DNA of 64,000 nucleotides from Glaesserella australis (GTDB lineage Bacteria > Pseudomonadota > Gammaproteobacteria > Enterobacterales > Pasteurellaceae), in the NCBI RefSeq assembly GCF_003260095.1, contig NZ_PTPX01000017.1, positions 62,001 through 126,000 of the forward strand, read 5' to 3'. The notes beneath the pieces are model-generated. The model searched no databases and was not told the origin of the DNA. It was given only the letters and a program-made list of their open reading frames with translations. This document shows positions 7,204 to 16,423 of the stretch, piece by piece. Position numbers and translations under genes: made by a program. The stretch's first letter is position 1. Every line of letters starts with the position of its first letter.

Positions 7204-8133
7204 ATGGCATTAGATAAACTCGAAGCAATGCGTGCCTTTTGTCGCATTGTGGAAACAGGCAATTTTAAAAACGCATCGGAAGATTTAAATGTGGCGACCA
7301 CCACGCTTTCAGGGCAAATTCAAAGCCTTGAAAATCAGTTAGGTGTTAAATTGTTACATCGAACCACTCGCCGTGTTTCGCCGACAGCGGATGGTTTGCA
7401 GTATTATCAACGGATCTTACCGCTTTTAGATGAAATTGAAGAAATCAACCAAGAAGTTCAGCAAGGGGATAATGTCTCGGGCTTGTTGAAAATTGAATTG
7501 CCCTCGCCTGTTGCCGATCACCTGATTGTGCCGAATTTGCCGTCATTTTTAGCCAAATATCCAAATTTACGCATTGAAATCGGCAGTAGCGAGCGTGTGG
7601 TGGATTTGGTTGAAGAAGGGGTGGATTGTGCCATTCGTGGCGGCGTGATTGCTGATGATCGCCTTGTGGCAAAAGTGATTGGGCAAATGCCGTTCTGCTT
7701 GTGTGCTACACCGAACTATTTACAGCAACACGCCCCCATTCAGAATGCGGAAGATTTGGAACAGCATTGTTACTTAGCCTTTAAATTTGCCGCCACAGGC
7801 AAGCTCGCTCGGGTTTATGTGGCAGCGGAAATCAGAGAACAAGTCAAAGACGGTATTCTGTTTCACCAAACCCCAAGCCAAACCTACAATAACGCTCAAA
7901 CCTATTACCATGCTTTGTTAGCAGGATTAGGCATCGGCTATGTGCCAAAAGCCTTTGCCGAGCCTTATTTAGCCACAGGCGAATTGGTGCAAGTGTTAAA
8001 AGATTACCCACTTCAAGCTATGCCGATGAGTTTTATTTACCCCCATTCACGCTATACGCCGAAACGAGTGAAGCTGTTTCAACAATGGGTGGAAGATTTG
8101 ATTGAACGAAATCCGTTGTGGCAGAGAGAATAA
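7204..8133 (+). CDS. LysR-family transcriptional regulator
   Basis: 309 residues. The N-terminal winged helix-turn-helix (about residues 5-62) contains RAFCRIVETGNFKNASEDLN and TTTLSGQIQSLENQLGVKLL, followed by the usual HRTTRRVSPTADG wing. The rest is the two-lobed inducer-binding domain, with GLLKIELPSP at its start and LAGLGIGYVPKAFAEPYL near the end. It belongs to the large AaeR/DmlR/QseD-like subgroup that typically controls a divergent oxidoreductase gene. It is divergent from doxX-azoR, and the same operator also precedes fpr and a decayed decarboxylase gene. This regulator plausibly runs a small redox regulon whose enzymes are now mostly broken. The inducer is unknown. Confidence 0.9.
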   Translation: MALDKLEAMRAFCRIVETGNFKNASEDLNVATTTLSGQIQSLENQLGVKLLHRTTRRVSPTADGLQYYQRILPLLDEIEEINQEVQQGDNVSGLLKIELPSPVADHLIVPNLPSFLAKYPNLRIEIGSSERVVDLVEEGVDCAIRGGVIADDRLVAKVIGQMPFCLCATPNYLQQHAPIQNAEDLEQHCYLAFKFAATGKLARVYVAAEIREQVKDGILFHQTPSQTYNNAQTYYHALLAGLGIGYVPKAFAEPYLATGELVQVLKDYPLQAMPMSFIYPHSRYTPKRVKLFQQWVEDLIERNPLWQRE

Positions 8134-8137
8134 ATTA

Positions 8138-8202
8138 AAGAGCGGTTGAATTTTGAGAAAATTTTGCAATTTGCAAAAAATCCCTAAAATCCAACCGCTC
8201 TT
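8138..8202. repeat. Inverted uptake signal pair / bidirectional terminator
   Basis: AAGAGCGGTTG (8138-8148) and CAACCGCTCTT (8192-8202) are 11-bp inverted arms around TTTGCAAAA. The hairpin lies between the convergent lysR and metallo-hydrolase genes. Confidence 0.7.
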
Positions 8203-8213
8203 GGATTTCCCCA

Positions 8214-9329
8214 CTACTTCACACTTTCCCACCATTTTTCCGTTGGCGGTTGGCTAAAGTGAAATACCTGCCCGATTTTGGGCGTGGCGATTTGCATTTG
8301 TGGTGGGGTATTGCTGTTGAGCAAGCGTTCAATCGGCTCTTTCCAAGCGTGATAGGCTAGATCAAATTTCGCCCAGTGGATTGGCACAAGCAAGGTTGCT
8401 TTAACATCTTTAGCTGCCTGAAAACTCTCTTCGGGTTGTTGGTGTATCAACGCCCATTGTTTGTTATACGCACCGTTTTCCATTAGCACCACATCAAAGG
8501 GGGCATACTGAGCGATGTGTTTCGCAAAATGCGTGCCGTAACCGCTGTCGCCGCTAAAATAGAGCGATAAATCTGGCGATTTCACCACATAACCGCCCCA
8601 CAATGTCGGGCTGTCCGCTCCCCAAGTACGTCCGCTAAAATGGCGAGACGGCACAAGCGTAATCGTGGCGTTGCCCTGCTTGACTTGTTCGTGCCAATCC
8701 ATTTCCGTGATTTTGCTATCGGCAATGCCCCAACGTTGCAAATGGGCTTTGACACCCAACGGCACATAAAAATGCTGGGTTTTGCTGTCTAACTCGCGTA
8801 TGGCGTTGTAATCCAAATGATCGTAATGATCGTGAGAAATCAACACGGCATCAATAGGCGGAAGTTCGTCAATAGTAGGAGTGTGGGTCATCGCGAACGG
8901 CTTTCCAGTCAAAGGCACGGGCGAAGCACGATAAAAAACAGGATCGATCAAAAAACGTTGATTATCGGTTTGAAACAGCACCGTAGAATGTCCAAACCAC
9001 GCCAAACTGCCGTTTTGCAACTGCGACACATCAAGGGCAAGGGTTGGCAAAGGTTCGCTTGGCTGCTTATTCGGCGGCGGATTGACGACATTGAGTACCC
9101 AATCCCATACGGAAAAGTCTTCACGCTCTTTAACGGTCATATTCATCGTTGGTTCTAAATTCACAAATCTCGTGCCGTCAAATGCCGATGAGGCACGGAT
9201 CTTGGCTAAACTTTCCGCATCGGGCTTGCCGCCAAAAGTGGGGTGCAAGGTTAAAAATGCTCCCACACCAGCACATACTGCAACCGCCACCGCAGAAAAG
9301 CATTTCAAAAATTTAAGTGATTTTTTCAT
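8214..9329 (-). CDS. MBL-fold metallo-hydrolase with N-terminal membrane anchor (NAPE-PLD/UlaG-like)
   Basis: 372 residues from ATG 9329 (MKKSLKFLKCF), which gives an N-terminal hydrophobic segment that looks like an uncleaved anchor or signal peptide. The upstream Met at 9374 would bury it. The metal-binding core is complete: SHDHYDHLD (HxHxDH), then SRHFSGRTWG, YFSGDSGYG and LVPIHWAKFDLAYHAW. This order matches the lipid-type MBL hydrolases related to N-acyl-phosphatidylethanolamine phospholipase D, also called UlaG-like L-ascorbate lactonases in annotation. The substrate is uncertain. The gene stands alone, convergent with lysR. Confidence 0.85.
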   Translation of the reverse strand: MKKSLKFLKCFSAVAVAVCAGVGAFLTLHPTFGGKPDAESLAKIRASSAFDGTRFVNLEPTMNMTVKEREDFSVWDWVLNVVNPPPNKQPSEPLPTLALDVSQLQNGSLAWFGHSTVLFQTDNQRFLIDPVFYRASPVPLTGKPFAMTHTPTIDELPPIDAVLISHDHYDHLDYNAIRELDSKTQHFYVPLGVKAHLQRWGIADSKITEMDWHEQVKQGNATITLVPSRHFSGRTWGADSPTLWGGYVVKSPDLSLYFSGDSGYGTHFAKHIAQYAPFDVVLMENGAYNKQWALIHQQPEESFQAAKDVKATLLVPIHWAKFDLAYHAWKEPIERLLNSNTPPQMQIATPKIGQVFHFSQPPTEKWWESVK

Positions 9330-9446
9330 CTTTATGCCCAAGTAAGTTTTTGTTGAATAAGGGCATATTATCAAAGTTTATATGAATAAAACACCACGAT
9401 GTAAATCGCCCAAAAATCTAACCGCTTGTTCTCTTGTTGTAAAAAC

Positions 9447-9480
9447 GTTATCTCTATATAATTGTCTATATAATGATAAC
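9447..9480 (+). promoter_or_regulatory. Predicted ModE operator 1
   Basis: GTTATC...GATAAC end arms enclose TATAT (9455-9459)-N7-TATAT (9467-9471), which matches the published ModE core TATAT-N7-TAYAT exactly. It ends 23 bp before the ATG of the binding-protein gene, overlapping where the promoter must be. This position fits repression when molybdate or tungstate is plentiful. Confidence 0.65.
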
Positions 9481-9502
9481 TCTCACAACTACTGGAGAAC
9501 CT

Positions 9503-10513
9503 ATGAAAAAGTGGCTATTACCTTTAGCAACATTACTGTTTGCATCATCGTTGAGTAATGCGGCAGAAAATCCGATCAGCGTGCATTTTGGCGAGTTGCC
9601 GAAGCCTGAAACGGTGCAGAAAATCATCAGTGCGGGCAACCCGAGTGATGTGGTGTTACTTGCCGTTGCTCCTGAAAAATTAGCGGGCTTTGCAGGCTTT
9701 AAAATGCAGTCAGCGGCAGGGAAATTATTTCCGCCAGCTTTGCAACAGCTTGAAACGCTCGGGCGTGTGTCGGGCAAAAACAGTACCCTTTCCCCTGAAA
9801 AAATCGTAGCACTTGCCCCAAGTTTGATTGTTGATGTGGGCAATGTGTCGCCAAATTATCTCGATCAAGCGAAGAAAACCCAAGCCCACACTCAAGTGCC
9901 TTATGTGTTGTTAGACGGTGCTTTGACCCGTACCCCTGAATTATTGCGTGAATTAGGCAAACTGGTTGGCAACAGCGAGCAGGCTGAACCTTTGGCAAAA
10001 TATGCAGAAAATGTGTTAGCACAAGCGGTCGGAAATACCCAAAATTTTGCAAAAACCGTTTATCTCGCTCGTGGTGCGGACGGTTTGGAGACCGGCTTTG
10101 CTGGCTCAATTCATACGGAAGCAATGGAGTTGGTCGGGCTGAAAAATGTGGCAACGGGCGATCATAAAGGCTTGGCGAAAGTCTCAATGGAGCAGTTGTT
10201 GCAGTGGAACCCTGATATTATCTTTACCCAGTTCCCTGAATTTTATCAAAGCGTTTGGGACAATCCGCAATGGCAAGCTCTCAATGCGGTGAAAAATAAG
10301 CAAGTTTATCTTGTGTCGAATAAGCCGTTTGGTTGGTTAGACTCGCCGCCGAGTTTAAATCGTCTATTGGGTATGGAATGGTTGCAACATCATTTGGCAG
10401 GCAAAAAAGCGGACGAGTTTGTGCCACAAGTTAAGGCGTTCTACAAATTGTTCTATCAAATTGAGTTGAGTGATGAACAAGCCAAAGAGCTAATGCCACA
10501 ATCGAAAAACTAA
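9503..10513 (+). CDS. Periplasmic substrate-binding protein of a FecB/BtuF-type ABC importer (predicted oxyanion/metal)
   Basis: 336 residues from ATG 9503, which follows CTGGAGAA. The N-terminal 22 residues (MKKWLLPLATLLFASSLSNA) are a Sec signal peptide. The mature part has the two-lobed class III binding-protein layout joined by a long helix: VVLLAVAPEKLAGF in lobe 1, and LLQWNPDIIFTQFPEFYQS with KNKQVYLVSNKPFGWL in lobe 2. It overlaps the downstream permease gene by one base (TAATG), so the two are translationally coupled. The ModE-like operator just upstream suggests molybdate/tungstate or a chelate rather than siderophore iron. Substrate is inference. A complete uptake signal lies inside the gene (10021-10054). 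Confidence 0.85.
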   Translation: MKKWLLPLATLLFASSLSNAAENPISVHFGELPKPETVQKIISAGNPSDVVLLAVAPEKLAGFAGFKMQSAAGKLFPPALQQLETLGRVSGKNSTLSPEKIVALAPSLIVDVGNVSPNYLDQAKKTQAHTQVPYVLLDGALTRTPELLRELGKLVGNSEQAEPLAKYAENVLAQAVGNTQNFAKTVYLARGADGLETGFAGSIHTEAMELVGLKNVATGDHKGLAKVSMEQLLQWNPDIIFTQFPEFYQSVWDNPQWQALNAVKNKQVYLVSNKPFGWLDSPPSLNRLLGMEWLQHHLAGKKADEFVPQVKAFYKLFYQIELSDEQAKELMPQSKN

Positions 10514-11499
10514 TGGCTCACCGTTTATTGCCGATTTTTATCCTGTTACTGATTGGCTCTGTCTTGCTCTCGTTAAATGTGGGGAAATATGCGATTTCCC
10601 CAACGGAGCTTTGGCAGGGCTTGGTCTGTTTGTGGCAAGAGTGTGAAGCAAACCAAACGCAAACGGTGCTGTGGCATATTCGTATTCCACGCATTATCGT
10701 GGCGTGTTTGGTGGGCTCGGCGTTGGCTTGTGCAGGGGCGACCTATCAGGGAATGTTCAAAAATCCGCTAGTGTCGCCTGATATTTTAGGCGTATCCGCA
10801 GGGGCTGGATTTGGAGCGTCTTTGGCGATTTTCTGCCAGTTGCCGATGATTTATGTACAACTTTTTGCCTTTAGCGGTGGGATTTTGGCGGTGCTGATCG
10901 TGTCGCTGATTGCCAGTGCTAATCGAGAGCGAGATCCTGTGTTGGTACTCGTACTTTCAGGCATTGCGATAGGTTCATTGTTAGGGGCAGGCATTTCGTT
11001 GTTAAAAATCCTTGCCGACCCATTTACCCAGTTACCGAGCATTACCTTTTGGCTATTAGGCAGTCTTACAGCGGTCAATTTAGACGATGCTATTCAACTT
11101 ACCCCGTTGATTATACTCGGGATTTTTCCGATCTTCTTACTGCGTTGGCGGTTGAATTTGCTCTCCCTTGATGAAGATGAAGCCAAAGCATTGGGTGTAT
11201 CGGTGAAACGCACTCGCTACTTGTTGATTATTTTCACCACCCTTTGCACCGCCAGTGCCGTCTCCATTACGGGCATTATCGGCTGGGTCGGGTTGGTCGT
11301 GCCACATATCGCACGTTTATTGGTCGGGGCGAATTTTATCCGCTTGTTGCCCGTCTCGATTTTGCTCGGTGCCAGCTTTTTGGTTTTAACCGACACCCTT
11401 GCAAGAACGGTAGCACAGATTGAGATCCCACTCGGTATTTTAACTTCGCTTTGTGGAGCGCCGTTTTTTCTTTATTTATTGTTAAAAGGGCAGAGATAA
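10513..11499 (+). CDS. FecCD-family ABC transporter permease
   Basis: 328 residues with about ten hydrophobic helices, and the FecCD hallmark segments: RIPRIIVACLVGSALACAGA near the N-terminus, then GNPLVSPDILGVSAG-like sequence (KNPLVSPDILGVSAGAGFGA) and the late GIIGWVGLVVPHIARLLVG. It forms the membrane channel for the binding protein encoded just upstream. No ATPase gene follows: the next gene is convergent (modD) and only 2 bp away. The orphan ATPase gene at 18655-19413, or the MolC-like ATPase at 13422-14210, probably completes this importer. Confidence 0.9.
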   Translation: MAHRLLPIFILLLIGSVLLSLNVGKYAISPTELWQGLVCLWQECEANQTQTVLWHIRIPRIIVACLVGSALACAGATYQGMFKNPLVSPDILGVSAGAGFGASLAIFCQLPMIYVQLFAFSGGILAVLIVSLIASANRERDPVLVLVLSGIAIGSLLGAGISLLKILADPFTQLPSITFWLLGSLTAVNLDDAIQLTPLIILGIFPIFLLRWRLNLLSLDEDEAKALGVSVKRTRYLLIIFTTLCTASAVSITGIIGWVGLVVPHIARLLVGANFIRLLPVSILLGASFLVLTDTLARTVAQIEIPLGILTSLCGAPFFLYLLLKGQR

Positions 11500-11501
11500 C
11501 T

Positions 11502-12353
11502 CTACCCATTCCATTTTTCAATCACCACTTTAATATCTTCAGGCGGTGCGTAATAAGGTGCGGAGGTAATGAACAGCTGAATACCCAATTTGGCATATTC
11601 GGCGACATTGTTCTTATTTACGCCCCCTGCCACAGATAAAGTGATCTTTTTCTGTGATTTTTCAAGCAGATGCAACGCTTGCTCTACCTGTTCAGGCGAG
11701 AATTTATCGAGCTGAATAATATCAGGTTCAGCACAAAGCATTTGCTCAAACTGGTGCAAATTATCGGCTTCAAGGGTGATTTTATTCTCGGGGGCTTCGA
11801 TTCTGAGTTTATCCACAATGGCAGACCAATTTTCAGGCTCTTCACATAGATTGCGATGATTGGTAAAAACCAATAAAGTTTCACTAATCCCTTGACGATG
11901 AATATGCCCACCTGCCGCCAGTACCGCATTGGTCGCTAACTTGCGAGTATTCGGAATACTTTTTCTTGTACAAGCCACAACGGCTTTTGGGTTGATCTGC
12001 TTGGCATTGGCGATCATCTCGGCGGTATATTGTGCCACGCCGCAAGACCATTCCAACACCAGTTGCACCACTTTCCACGCCTGATGTAGCTTATCTGCGG
12101 TGGCTTCAGCACAGAGCAACAGCGTGCCTTGTTCAACCCAATCCCCATCAGAGACAAAAAGTTGCGGCTGAATATCAAGCTTTCTTAACAATTTCTCCGC
12201 CACCTGAACGCCAGCCACAATCCCTGCATTTTTACGTTTAAATAAAATCCGAGCAGGGATTTTTTCCAGTTCTAAAGCGTGGGTCGTCAGATCGCCACGA
12301 TAAATGTCTTCTAATAAAAAATCATCGAGTTCTTTGTCTGAAAAGTAGATCAT
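11502..12353 (-). CDS. modD: ModD, quinolinate phosphoribosyltransferase-like molybdenum-transport protein
   Basis: 283 residues related to nicotinate-nucleotide pyrophosphorylase (NadC), but of the ModD subgroup found in molybdate-transport operons. Recognisable parts are [12 protein letters not shown] at the start, [47 protein letters not shown] and the barrel segment [10 protein letters not shown]. ModD's exact reaction is not established. It is the last gene of the permease-ATPase-binding-protein-modD operon on the minus strand, and it is the best marker that the neighbouring importers carry molybdate or tungstate. It ends 2 bp from the convergent permease gene. Confidence 0.85.
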   Translation of the reverse strand: MIYFSDKELDDFLLEDIYRGDLTTHALELEKIPARILFKRKNAGIVAGVQVAEKLLRKLDIQPQLFVSDGDWVEQGTLLLCAEATADKLHQAWKVVQLVLEWSCGVAQYTAEMIANAKQINPKAVVACTRKSIPNTRKLATNAVLAAGGHIHRQGISETLLVFTNHRNLCEEPENWSAIVDKLRIEAPENKITLEADNLHQFEQMLCAEPDIIQLDKFSPEQVEQALHLLEKSQKKITLSVAGGVNKNNVAEYAKLGIQLFITSAPYYAPPEDIKVVIEKWNG

Positions 12354-12369
12354 ATAAGTTCCTTGACGT

Positions 12370-13410
12370 TTATTTAATCGGCGATCCGCCTTTTAAAATC
12401 TGCTCGGCATTTTCTTTGCTGAGATCATAATTGTAATATTTTTTATAAAACGCCTGAGTTTTAGCAACCATATCAACATCTTCGAATTTTGTTGGGTGTA
12501 ATAATTTTGCTGCCCACAGCACTTGTAGTGCTTCTTCGGCACTGTAACGATCCCAAGGGAATGTGCCTTGTGGGTTTACATAAACTCTGCCTTTTTGCAC
12601 CGCTTGTAGCTCTTTCCAAATAGGATCAGATAAAATTTTCTCTACGCCCTGTACAGCATTGGCACTCCCTACAATAATGACATCAGGATTCACTCTTAAT
12701 ATATCTTCCATCGTGACATCAACAAGGTTGGCTTTGTCGTTAAACGCATTTTTTCCACCTGCCAATTTTACCCATTCGCCGACAATCGACATTCCGCCAT
12801 CAATTTTGGTGGTGTTTGAACCGTTAGCGATATGAATAACTGTCGGACGTTCTTCTTCTTTCAAATCTTTGAGTCGGTCAGCAACAAATTGAATGTTACC
12901 ATCAAGCTCTTTGATATATTCTTGAGCAATGTTTGGTGCATTACCGCCGATAACATTTGCCGTGATTTGAAGCGTCTTTTTCAACCCATCAAAATCTTGG
13001 AACATCACTAACACACCTTTTACGCCCGCTTGTTCAACCAGTTTAAGCTGATTTTTATTTGACATTAAAGCCACATCGGGATTTTGTGCCAATAGACTTT
13101 CGATGTTTACATCGTTGCCATTTGCTAATACAGGCACATCTTTAATTTTCGGATAAACTTCAACAAACCAAGGATTATTGACTATCGGTTTGGCTGTTCC
13201 GACTAATTTATCGGCACCACCAAGCAAAAGCACCATTTGATTGTTTGCAGGCCATAAATCGACGATACGCTCTACTTTTTCAGGTAGTTCAATTCCTTTT
13301 CCTTCAATATCTTGAACAACTCGAGCTTGACTGATTGGGGCGATTAAAAAGCTGGTGAGCAAAGTAATCGCCAATGTACGATTAAAAATGTTGAAATGTT
13401 TGAGCATCAT
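12370..13410 (-). CDS. Periplasmic binding protein of MolABC-type molybdate/tungstate importer
   Basis: 346 residues from ATG 13410, which is preceded by AGGACTCTTT; the upstream Met at 13443 would overlap the ATPase gene. A signal peptide of about 28 residues ends near APISQARV. The mature part is a class III (FecB/BtuF-like) binding protein: [56 protein letters not shown] and [20 protein letters not shown]. Class III proteins bind molybdate in H. influenzae MolA. The operon with modD supports the same role here. It follows the ATPase gene and precedes modD by 16 bp. Confidence 0.85.
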   Translation of the reverse strand: MMLKHFNIFNRTLAITLLTSFLIAPISQARVVQDIEGKGIELPEKVERIVDLWPANNQMVLLLGGADKLVGTAKPIVNNPWFVEVYPKIKDVPVLANGNDVNIESLLAQNPDVALMSNKNQLKLVEQAGVKGVLVMFQDFDGLKKTLQITANVIGGNAPNIAQEYIKELDGNIQFVADRLKDLKEEERPTVIHIANGSNTTKIDGGMSIVGEWVKLAGGKNAFNDKANLVDVTMEDILRVNPDVIIVGSANAVQGVEKILSDPIWKELQAVQKGRVYVNPQGTFPWDRYSAEEALQVLWAAKLLHPTKFEDVDMVAKTQAFYKKYYNYDLSKENAEQILKGGSPIK

Positions 13411-13421
13411 AAAGAGTCCTT

Positions 13422-14210
13422 TTATAAACGAGAAATAGTACAAACTTTACGTTCTAGCTCTGCGACATTAAAAAGACGCAAATTCGCATATTGGTAAAGT
13501 TGGGTTAAATTAGGTTCAGTGATAATGTCAGCGGTATTGCCAACACATAATTTGCCTTCGCTAGTGAGTAACGCTGTTTTGCTATGGGGGAGCTTATGAT
13601 GTAGCAAAATAGGGTGTTCAGGATTATGCGTTGTCATAATCACTGTAAATTGATGTTCCGCCAATGTTTGAATTAAGCGTAATACCTTAAAGACATTGCC
13701 GTAATCTAAGGCAGACGTTGGTTCATCAAATAAAATCAGTTGGGGTTGTTGCACTAATACTTTAGCAATATTGACTAACTGTTTTTGCCCACCGCTAAGT
13801 TGCATATAAATATGATCAATTAAGTGTGAAATACCCAGCCTTTGCAATGCATCTTCCACAAGCTGATAGTCCGCTTCGCTTGGTTTATCAAACATATTTA
13901 AATGGCTTGCACGCCCGAGTACAACATAATCTTTAACAGAGTATTGGTAGGTTTGGGGAGAGTGTTGTGAAATATAAGCAATTTGACGAGCGACTTGCTT
14001 AGCACTTAAACGGGAAAGCGAAATGCCATTTAACAATACATCGCCTTGATTTGGTACGAGTAATCCTGCAATACAATTTAATAAGGTTGATTTGCCTACC
14101 CCATTTGCCCCTAACAGCGTTAAAAGTTCCCCTTTCTCTAGGCTTAGGCTAACATCGTTGAGAATTGTCCGTTCGCCACGTTTAAATACAATGTTTTTGA
14201 CGTTTAACAT
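13422..14210 (-). CDS. ABC transporter ATP-binding protein (MolC/FepC-like)
   Basis: 262-residue ATPase. Walker A is GANGVGKST near residue 34, the signature is LSGGQKQL, and Walker B is LILFDEPTSALD followed by the switch histidine in TTHNPEH. It matches the FecE/BtuD type that works with FecCD permeases. It lies between its permease (11 bp upstream) and binding protein (11 bp downstream of its stop), so the three-gene importer is complete. It may also serve the second binding-protein/permease pair at 9503-11499. The start follows AGGAATACACT. Confidence 0.9.
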   Translation of the reverse strand: MLNVKNIVFKRGERTILNDVSLSLEKGELLTLLGANGVGKSTLLNCIAGLLVPNQGDVLLNGISLSRLSAKQVARQIAYISQHSPQTYQYSVKDYVVLGRASHLNMFDKPSEADYQLVEDALQRLGISHLIDHIYMQLSGGQKQLVNIAKVLVQQPQLILFDEPTSALDYGNVFKVLRLIQTLAEHQFTVIMTTHNPEHPILLHHKLPHSKTALLTSEGKLCVGNTADIITEPNLTQLYQYANLRLFNVAELERKVCTISRL

Positions 14211-14221
14211 AGTGTATTCCT

Positions 14222-15205
14222 TTACTCAACAACACGCTGACGAATTAAGATCCAAGCAAAAAACGGTGCACCGATAAATCCCGTTAAAATACTGAGCGGC
14301 ACTTCTTGGGTGTATAAATTACGAGCGACAGTATCGACAACCAATAAAAAGGTAGCACCGATTAATGCCGCCACTGGCAATGTTCTCAAATTATTATCAC
14401 CGATCAGCATTCTCGCTAAATGGGGAATAATTAAGCCAATCCAACCAATTGTTCCGCTCATACAGACGGCGGAAGCGGTGAGTAAGGTTGAAAAGACAAT
14501 CATCGCATTACGTTCAAGTTTGACATTCACCCCGACTAATTTGGCTTCTTGCTCCCCAAGGGATAATAAATTTATCCGCCAACGCATCGCAAATAGGGCA
14601 ATGGCTGAACCAATCATAATAGGGGAAAGGTAGATTAAATTCGTATAGTTCGATTTGGCAAGGCTACCTAATTGCCAATAGACAATATCGGCAAGCTCTG
14701 TTTCTGGATCCGCAAGGTAGGTGATCAACCCCATACAAGCCGCCATAAAACCTGAAACAATAACACCCGATAGCACAAGAATAATGGCGGAATCTTTTTT
14801 CATTAATCGTGGAATCACCAATGTCAGCATTACAGCACAAATACCGCCAACAAAGGCAAGTAGCTGAATGCCCCAAAGGTGCCAACCAAAAATGATAGCT
14901 AAAGCCGCACCAATACAAGCCCCATTTGAAACACCTAACATTCCCGGTGAAACCAGCGGATTACGAAAGATACCTTGAAAGACAGTGCCTGCTATCGCCA
15001 TAGCACAGCCAATAAGCAATGCACTTAAAATGCGTGGTAATCTGAGATTTAGAATAACGTTATTTTCCATCGCATTGGGATTATTTCCCAGTAATGTATC
15101 AATCACATTTTCAACAGGAATGCCCATACGACCTAACGATAGAGACATCAGGGCTGTCACTATCATCAAAGTGGTGAGAAACAGAATGCTAAACGAGTAT
15201 TTCAT
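14222..15205 (-). CDS. FecCD-family ABC permease (MolB-like)
   Basis: 327 residues, about ten membrane helices. Family landmarks are NLRLPRILSALLIGCAMAIA, GIFRNPLVSPGMLGVSNGA, VYWQLGSLAK and GTIGWIGLIIPHLARMLIGD. It is the first gene of the minus-strand operon permease-ATPase-binding protein-modD. Its promoter lies in the 213-bp gap shared with the divergent TiaS-like gene. That gap holds a weak ModE-like palindrome at 15271-15292. By family it forms the inner-membrane channel for molybdate/tungstate or a related oxyanion. Confidence 0.9.
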   Translation of the reverse strand: MKYSFSILFLTTLMIVTALMSLSLGRMGIPVENVIDTLLGNNPNAMENNVILNLRLPRILSALLIGCAMAIAGTVFQGIFRNPLVSPGMLGVSNGACIGAALAIIFGWHLWGIQLLAFVGGICAVMLTLVIPRLMKKDSAIILVLSGVIVSGFMAACMGLITYLADPETELADIVYWQLGSLAKSNYTNLIYLSPIMIGSAIALFAMRWRINLLSLGEQEAKLVGVNVKLERNAMIVFSTLLTASAVCMSGTIGWIGLIIPHLARMLIGDNNLRTLPVAALIGATFLLVVDTVARNLYTQEVPLSILTGFIGAPFFAWILIRQRVVE

Positions 15206-15270
15206 AGTATTAGGTCAAAAGAGAGATGCGAACAGTCTATCTTGTTTTTATTGAATAATAAAGAAGCATT

Positions 15271-15292
15271 ATGTATATATTTATATATCGAT
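15271..15292. promoter_or_regulatory. Possible degenerate ModE operator in the divergent mol promoter
   Basis: ATGTATATA-N4-TATATCGAT forms an imperfect palindrome (7 of 9 bases match). Its left half gives TATAT-N7-TATCG against the TATAT-N7-TAYAT core. It sits midway between the divergent permease and TiaS-like genes. It is clearly weaker than the other two sites. Confidence 0.35.
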
Positions 15293-15319
15293 ATAAGGTA
15301 AGCTAATGTTGTGCTTACT

Positions 15320-15352
15320 ACAAGCGGTCAGTTGAGCCTAAAAATTTGCAAA
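15320..15352 (+). repeat. Complete Apl-type uptake signal sequence
   Basis: ACAAGCGGTCAG followed by TTTGCAAA in the expected orientation. It is a clean example of the 9-bp core with its AT-rich tail, and is diagnostic of the A. pleuropneumoniae clade of Pasteurellaceae. Confidence 0.75.
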
Positions 15353-15418
15353 TTTTGCGTGCAAACAGACCGGCTGTAATAAGTAAAATCTGACGAATTT
15401 TATTTTCCTGGGGGAACG

Positions 15419-16150
15419 ATGAAACAGACACTATATCTCTGCATTGATGATACCGATGAATTGGGTTATCCCAAATCCACGGGAATGTTAGCCGAAATGA
15501 TTGCAAACTATATCAGCCAACATTTTGCTCCTTGCACCTTTATTGGTCGTCATCAGTTATTGCTCGATGAACGGATCGATTACACTTCCCACAACAGTTC
15601 TATGTCATTTAGTACTCAAGTCGAGAAAAGTGCACTGCCTGACATTATTCGTTTTGCCGAAGATCTGTTACTGAAAGAAAGTGCGCCAAGTGCAGAAGCT
15701 GGATTTTGTGCAGTCTTTGAAGATGAAATTAAGAATGTACAACAGATTATCCAATTTGGTCTGCGTGCCAAAAATGAAGTAATCGAAAAAGCAGAAGCCT
15801 TGGCAGTTGCCGAGAAAAACCATATTTATCTCAAACCATTAACCAACGAAGGGCGTGGCGTGATTGGTGCATTGGCAGGGCTTGGGCTCAGGCTCACTGG
15901 CGAAGACGGTAGAGTAAAAGGTAAAGCAAAACCACCAAAACCGCTGATGAGCGTGGCGGAAATTTTAGATGCCAAACTTTGCGATAGAGTGTTAGATGAA
16001 GATTTTAATCCAATTGACCGCACAGCAATGGTGCAGTTTAAAGATAAAATTAAACTGGTGATTAAACATCATCAAGCGGTGTTGCTCGCCAAACAGAACG
16101 ATGACGGCATTTTTATGACCTTTGATATTGATACATTAAGGGCGTTTTAA
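15419..16150 (+). CDS. Stand-alone DDTD protein related to TiaS (tRNA-Ile2 agmatinylcytidine synthase) catalytic domain
   Basis: 243 residues. The N-terminus reads YLCIDDTDELGYPKSTGMLA, which resembles the DDTD-x-x-G phosphate-handling motif of archaeal TiaS. A later GVIGALAGLGLRLTGEDG parallels its GxIGAxAAIG motif. The C-terminal RNA-binding domains of TiaS are absent. Bacteria make lysidine (TilS) instead of agmatidine, so tRNA modification is unlikely. A kinase-like ATP-dependent role on a small molecule is conceivable, but that is inference. The stop codon overlaps the start of the next gene by one base. The location inside a ModE-regulated molybdate/tungstate locus is the main clue to function. 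Ribosome site: TGGGGGAAC. Confidence 0.6.
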   Translation: MKQTLYLCIDDTDELGYPKSTGMLAEMIANYISQHFAPCTFIGRHQLLLDERIDYTSHNSSMSFSTQVEKSALPDIIRFAEDLLLKESAPSAEAGFCAVFEDEIKNVQQIIQFGLRAKNEVIEKAEALAVAEKNHIYLKPLTNEGRGVIGALAGLGLRLTGEDGRVKGKAKPPKPLMSVAEILDAKLCDRVLDEDFNPIDRTAMVQFKDKIKLVIKHHQAVLLAKQNDDGIFMTFDIDTLRAF

Positions 16151-16350
16151 TGCAAAATTTCGATGAAAATGGGCAATTTCTTTATGATAAATATCACTAC
16201 CCTAAGGCTCGAGAAAGTGCCGCAAGTTGCCCACATTTTACGGTAGATGCCGACGATGACGAATTAGTTGATAGCGAATTACAGAGCTGTTTTAACTGCC
16301 TGTTTCGACGTTGGCAAAAAGAGAGCTTTACCTGTTTTAAATTAAAGTGA
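16150..16350 (+). CDS. Small cysteine-rich protein coupled to the TiaS-like gene
   Basis: 66 residues, unrecognised. It has four cysteines (about C27, C47, C50, C62), including a CFNC pair, in a layout that could bind a metal ion. An acidic patch (DADDDELVDSEL) lies between them. It starts within the stop codon of the DDTD gene (TAATG), so it is translated by coupling and probably works with that protein. No signal peptide, so cytosolic. A zinc-ribbon-like or metal-chaperone role is possible but cannot be shown from sequence. Confidence 0.65.
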   Translation: MQNFDENGQFLYDKYHYPKARESAASCPHFTVDADDDELVDSELQSCFNCLFRRWQKESFTCFKLK

Positions 16351-16423
16351 GTCTTTTCATTTTTACTGTTTTTTCTTAATTTTAAAAACTTGCAAAAAGT
16401 TTATTTATGATTAACATATCGCC

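Noticed and set aside
15419-16150. Functional tRNA agmatinylcytidine synthase (TiaS)
   Set aside because: The RNA-binding C-terminal domains are missing and bacteria use lysidine, so only distant relation is claimed.
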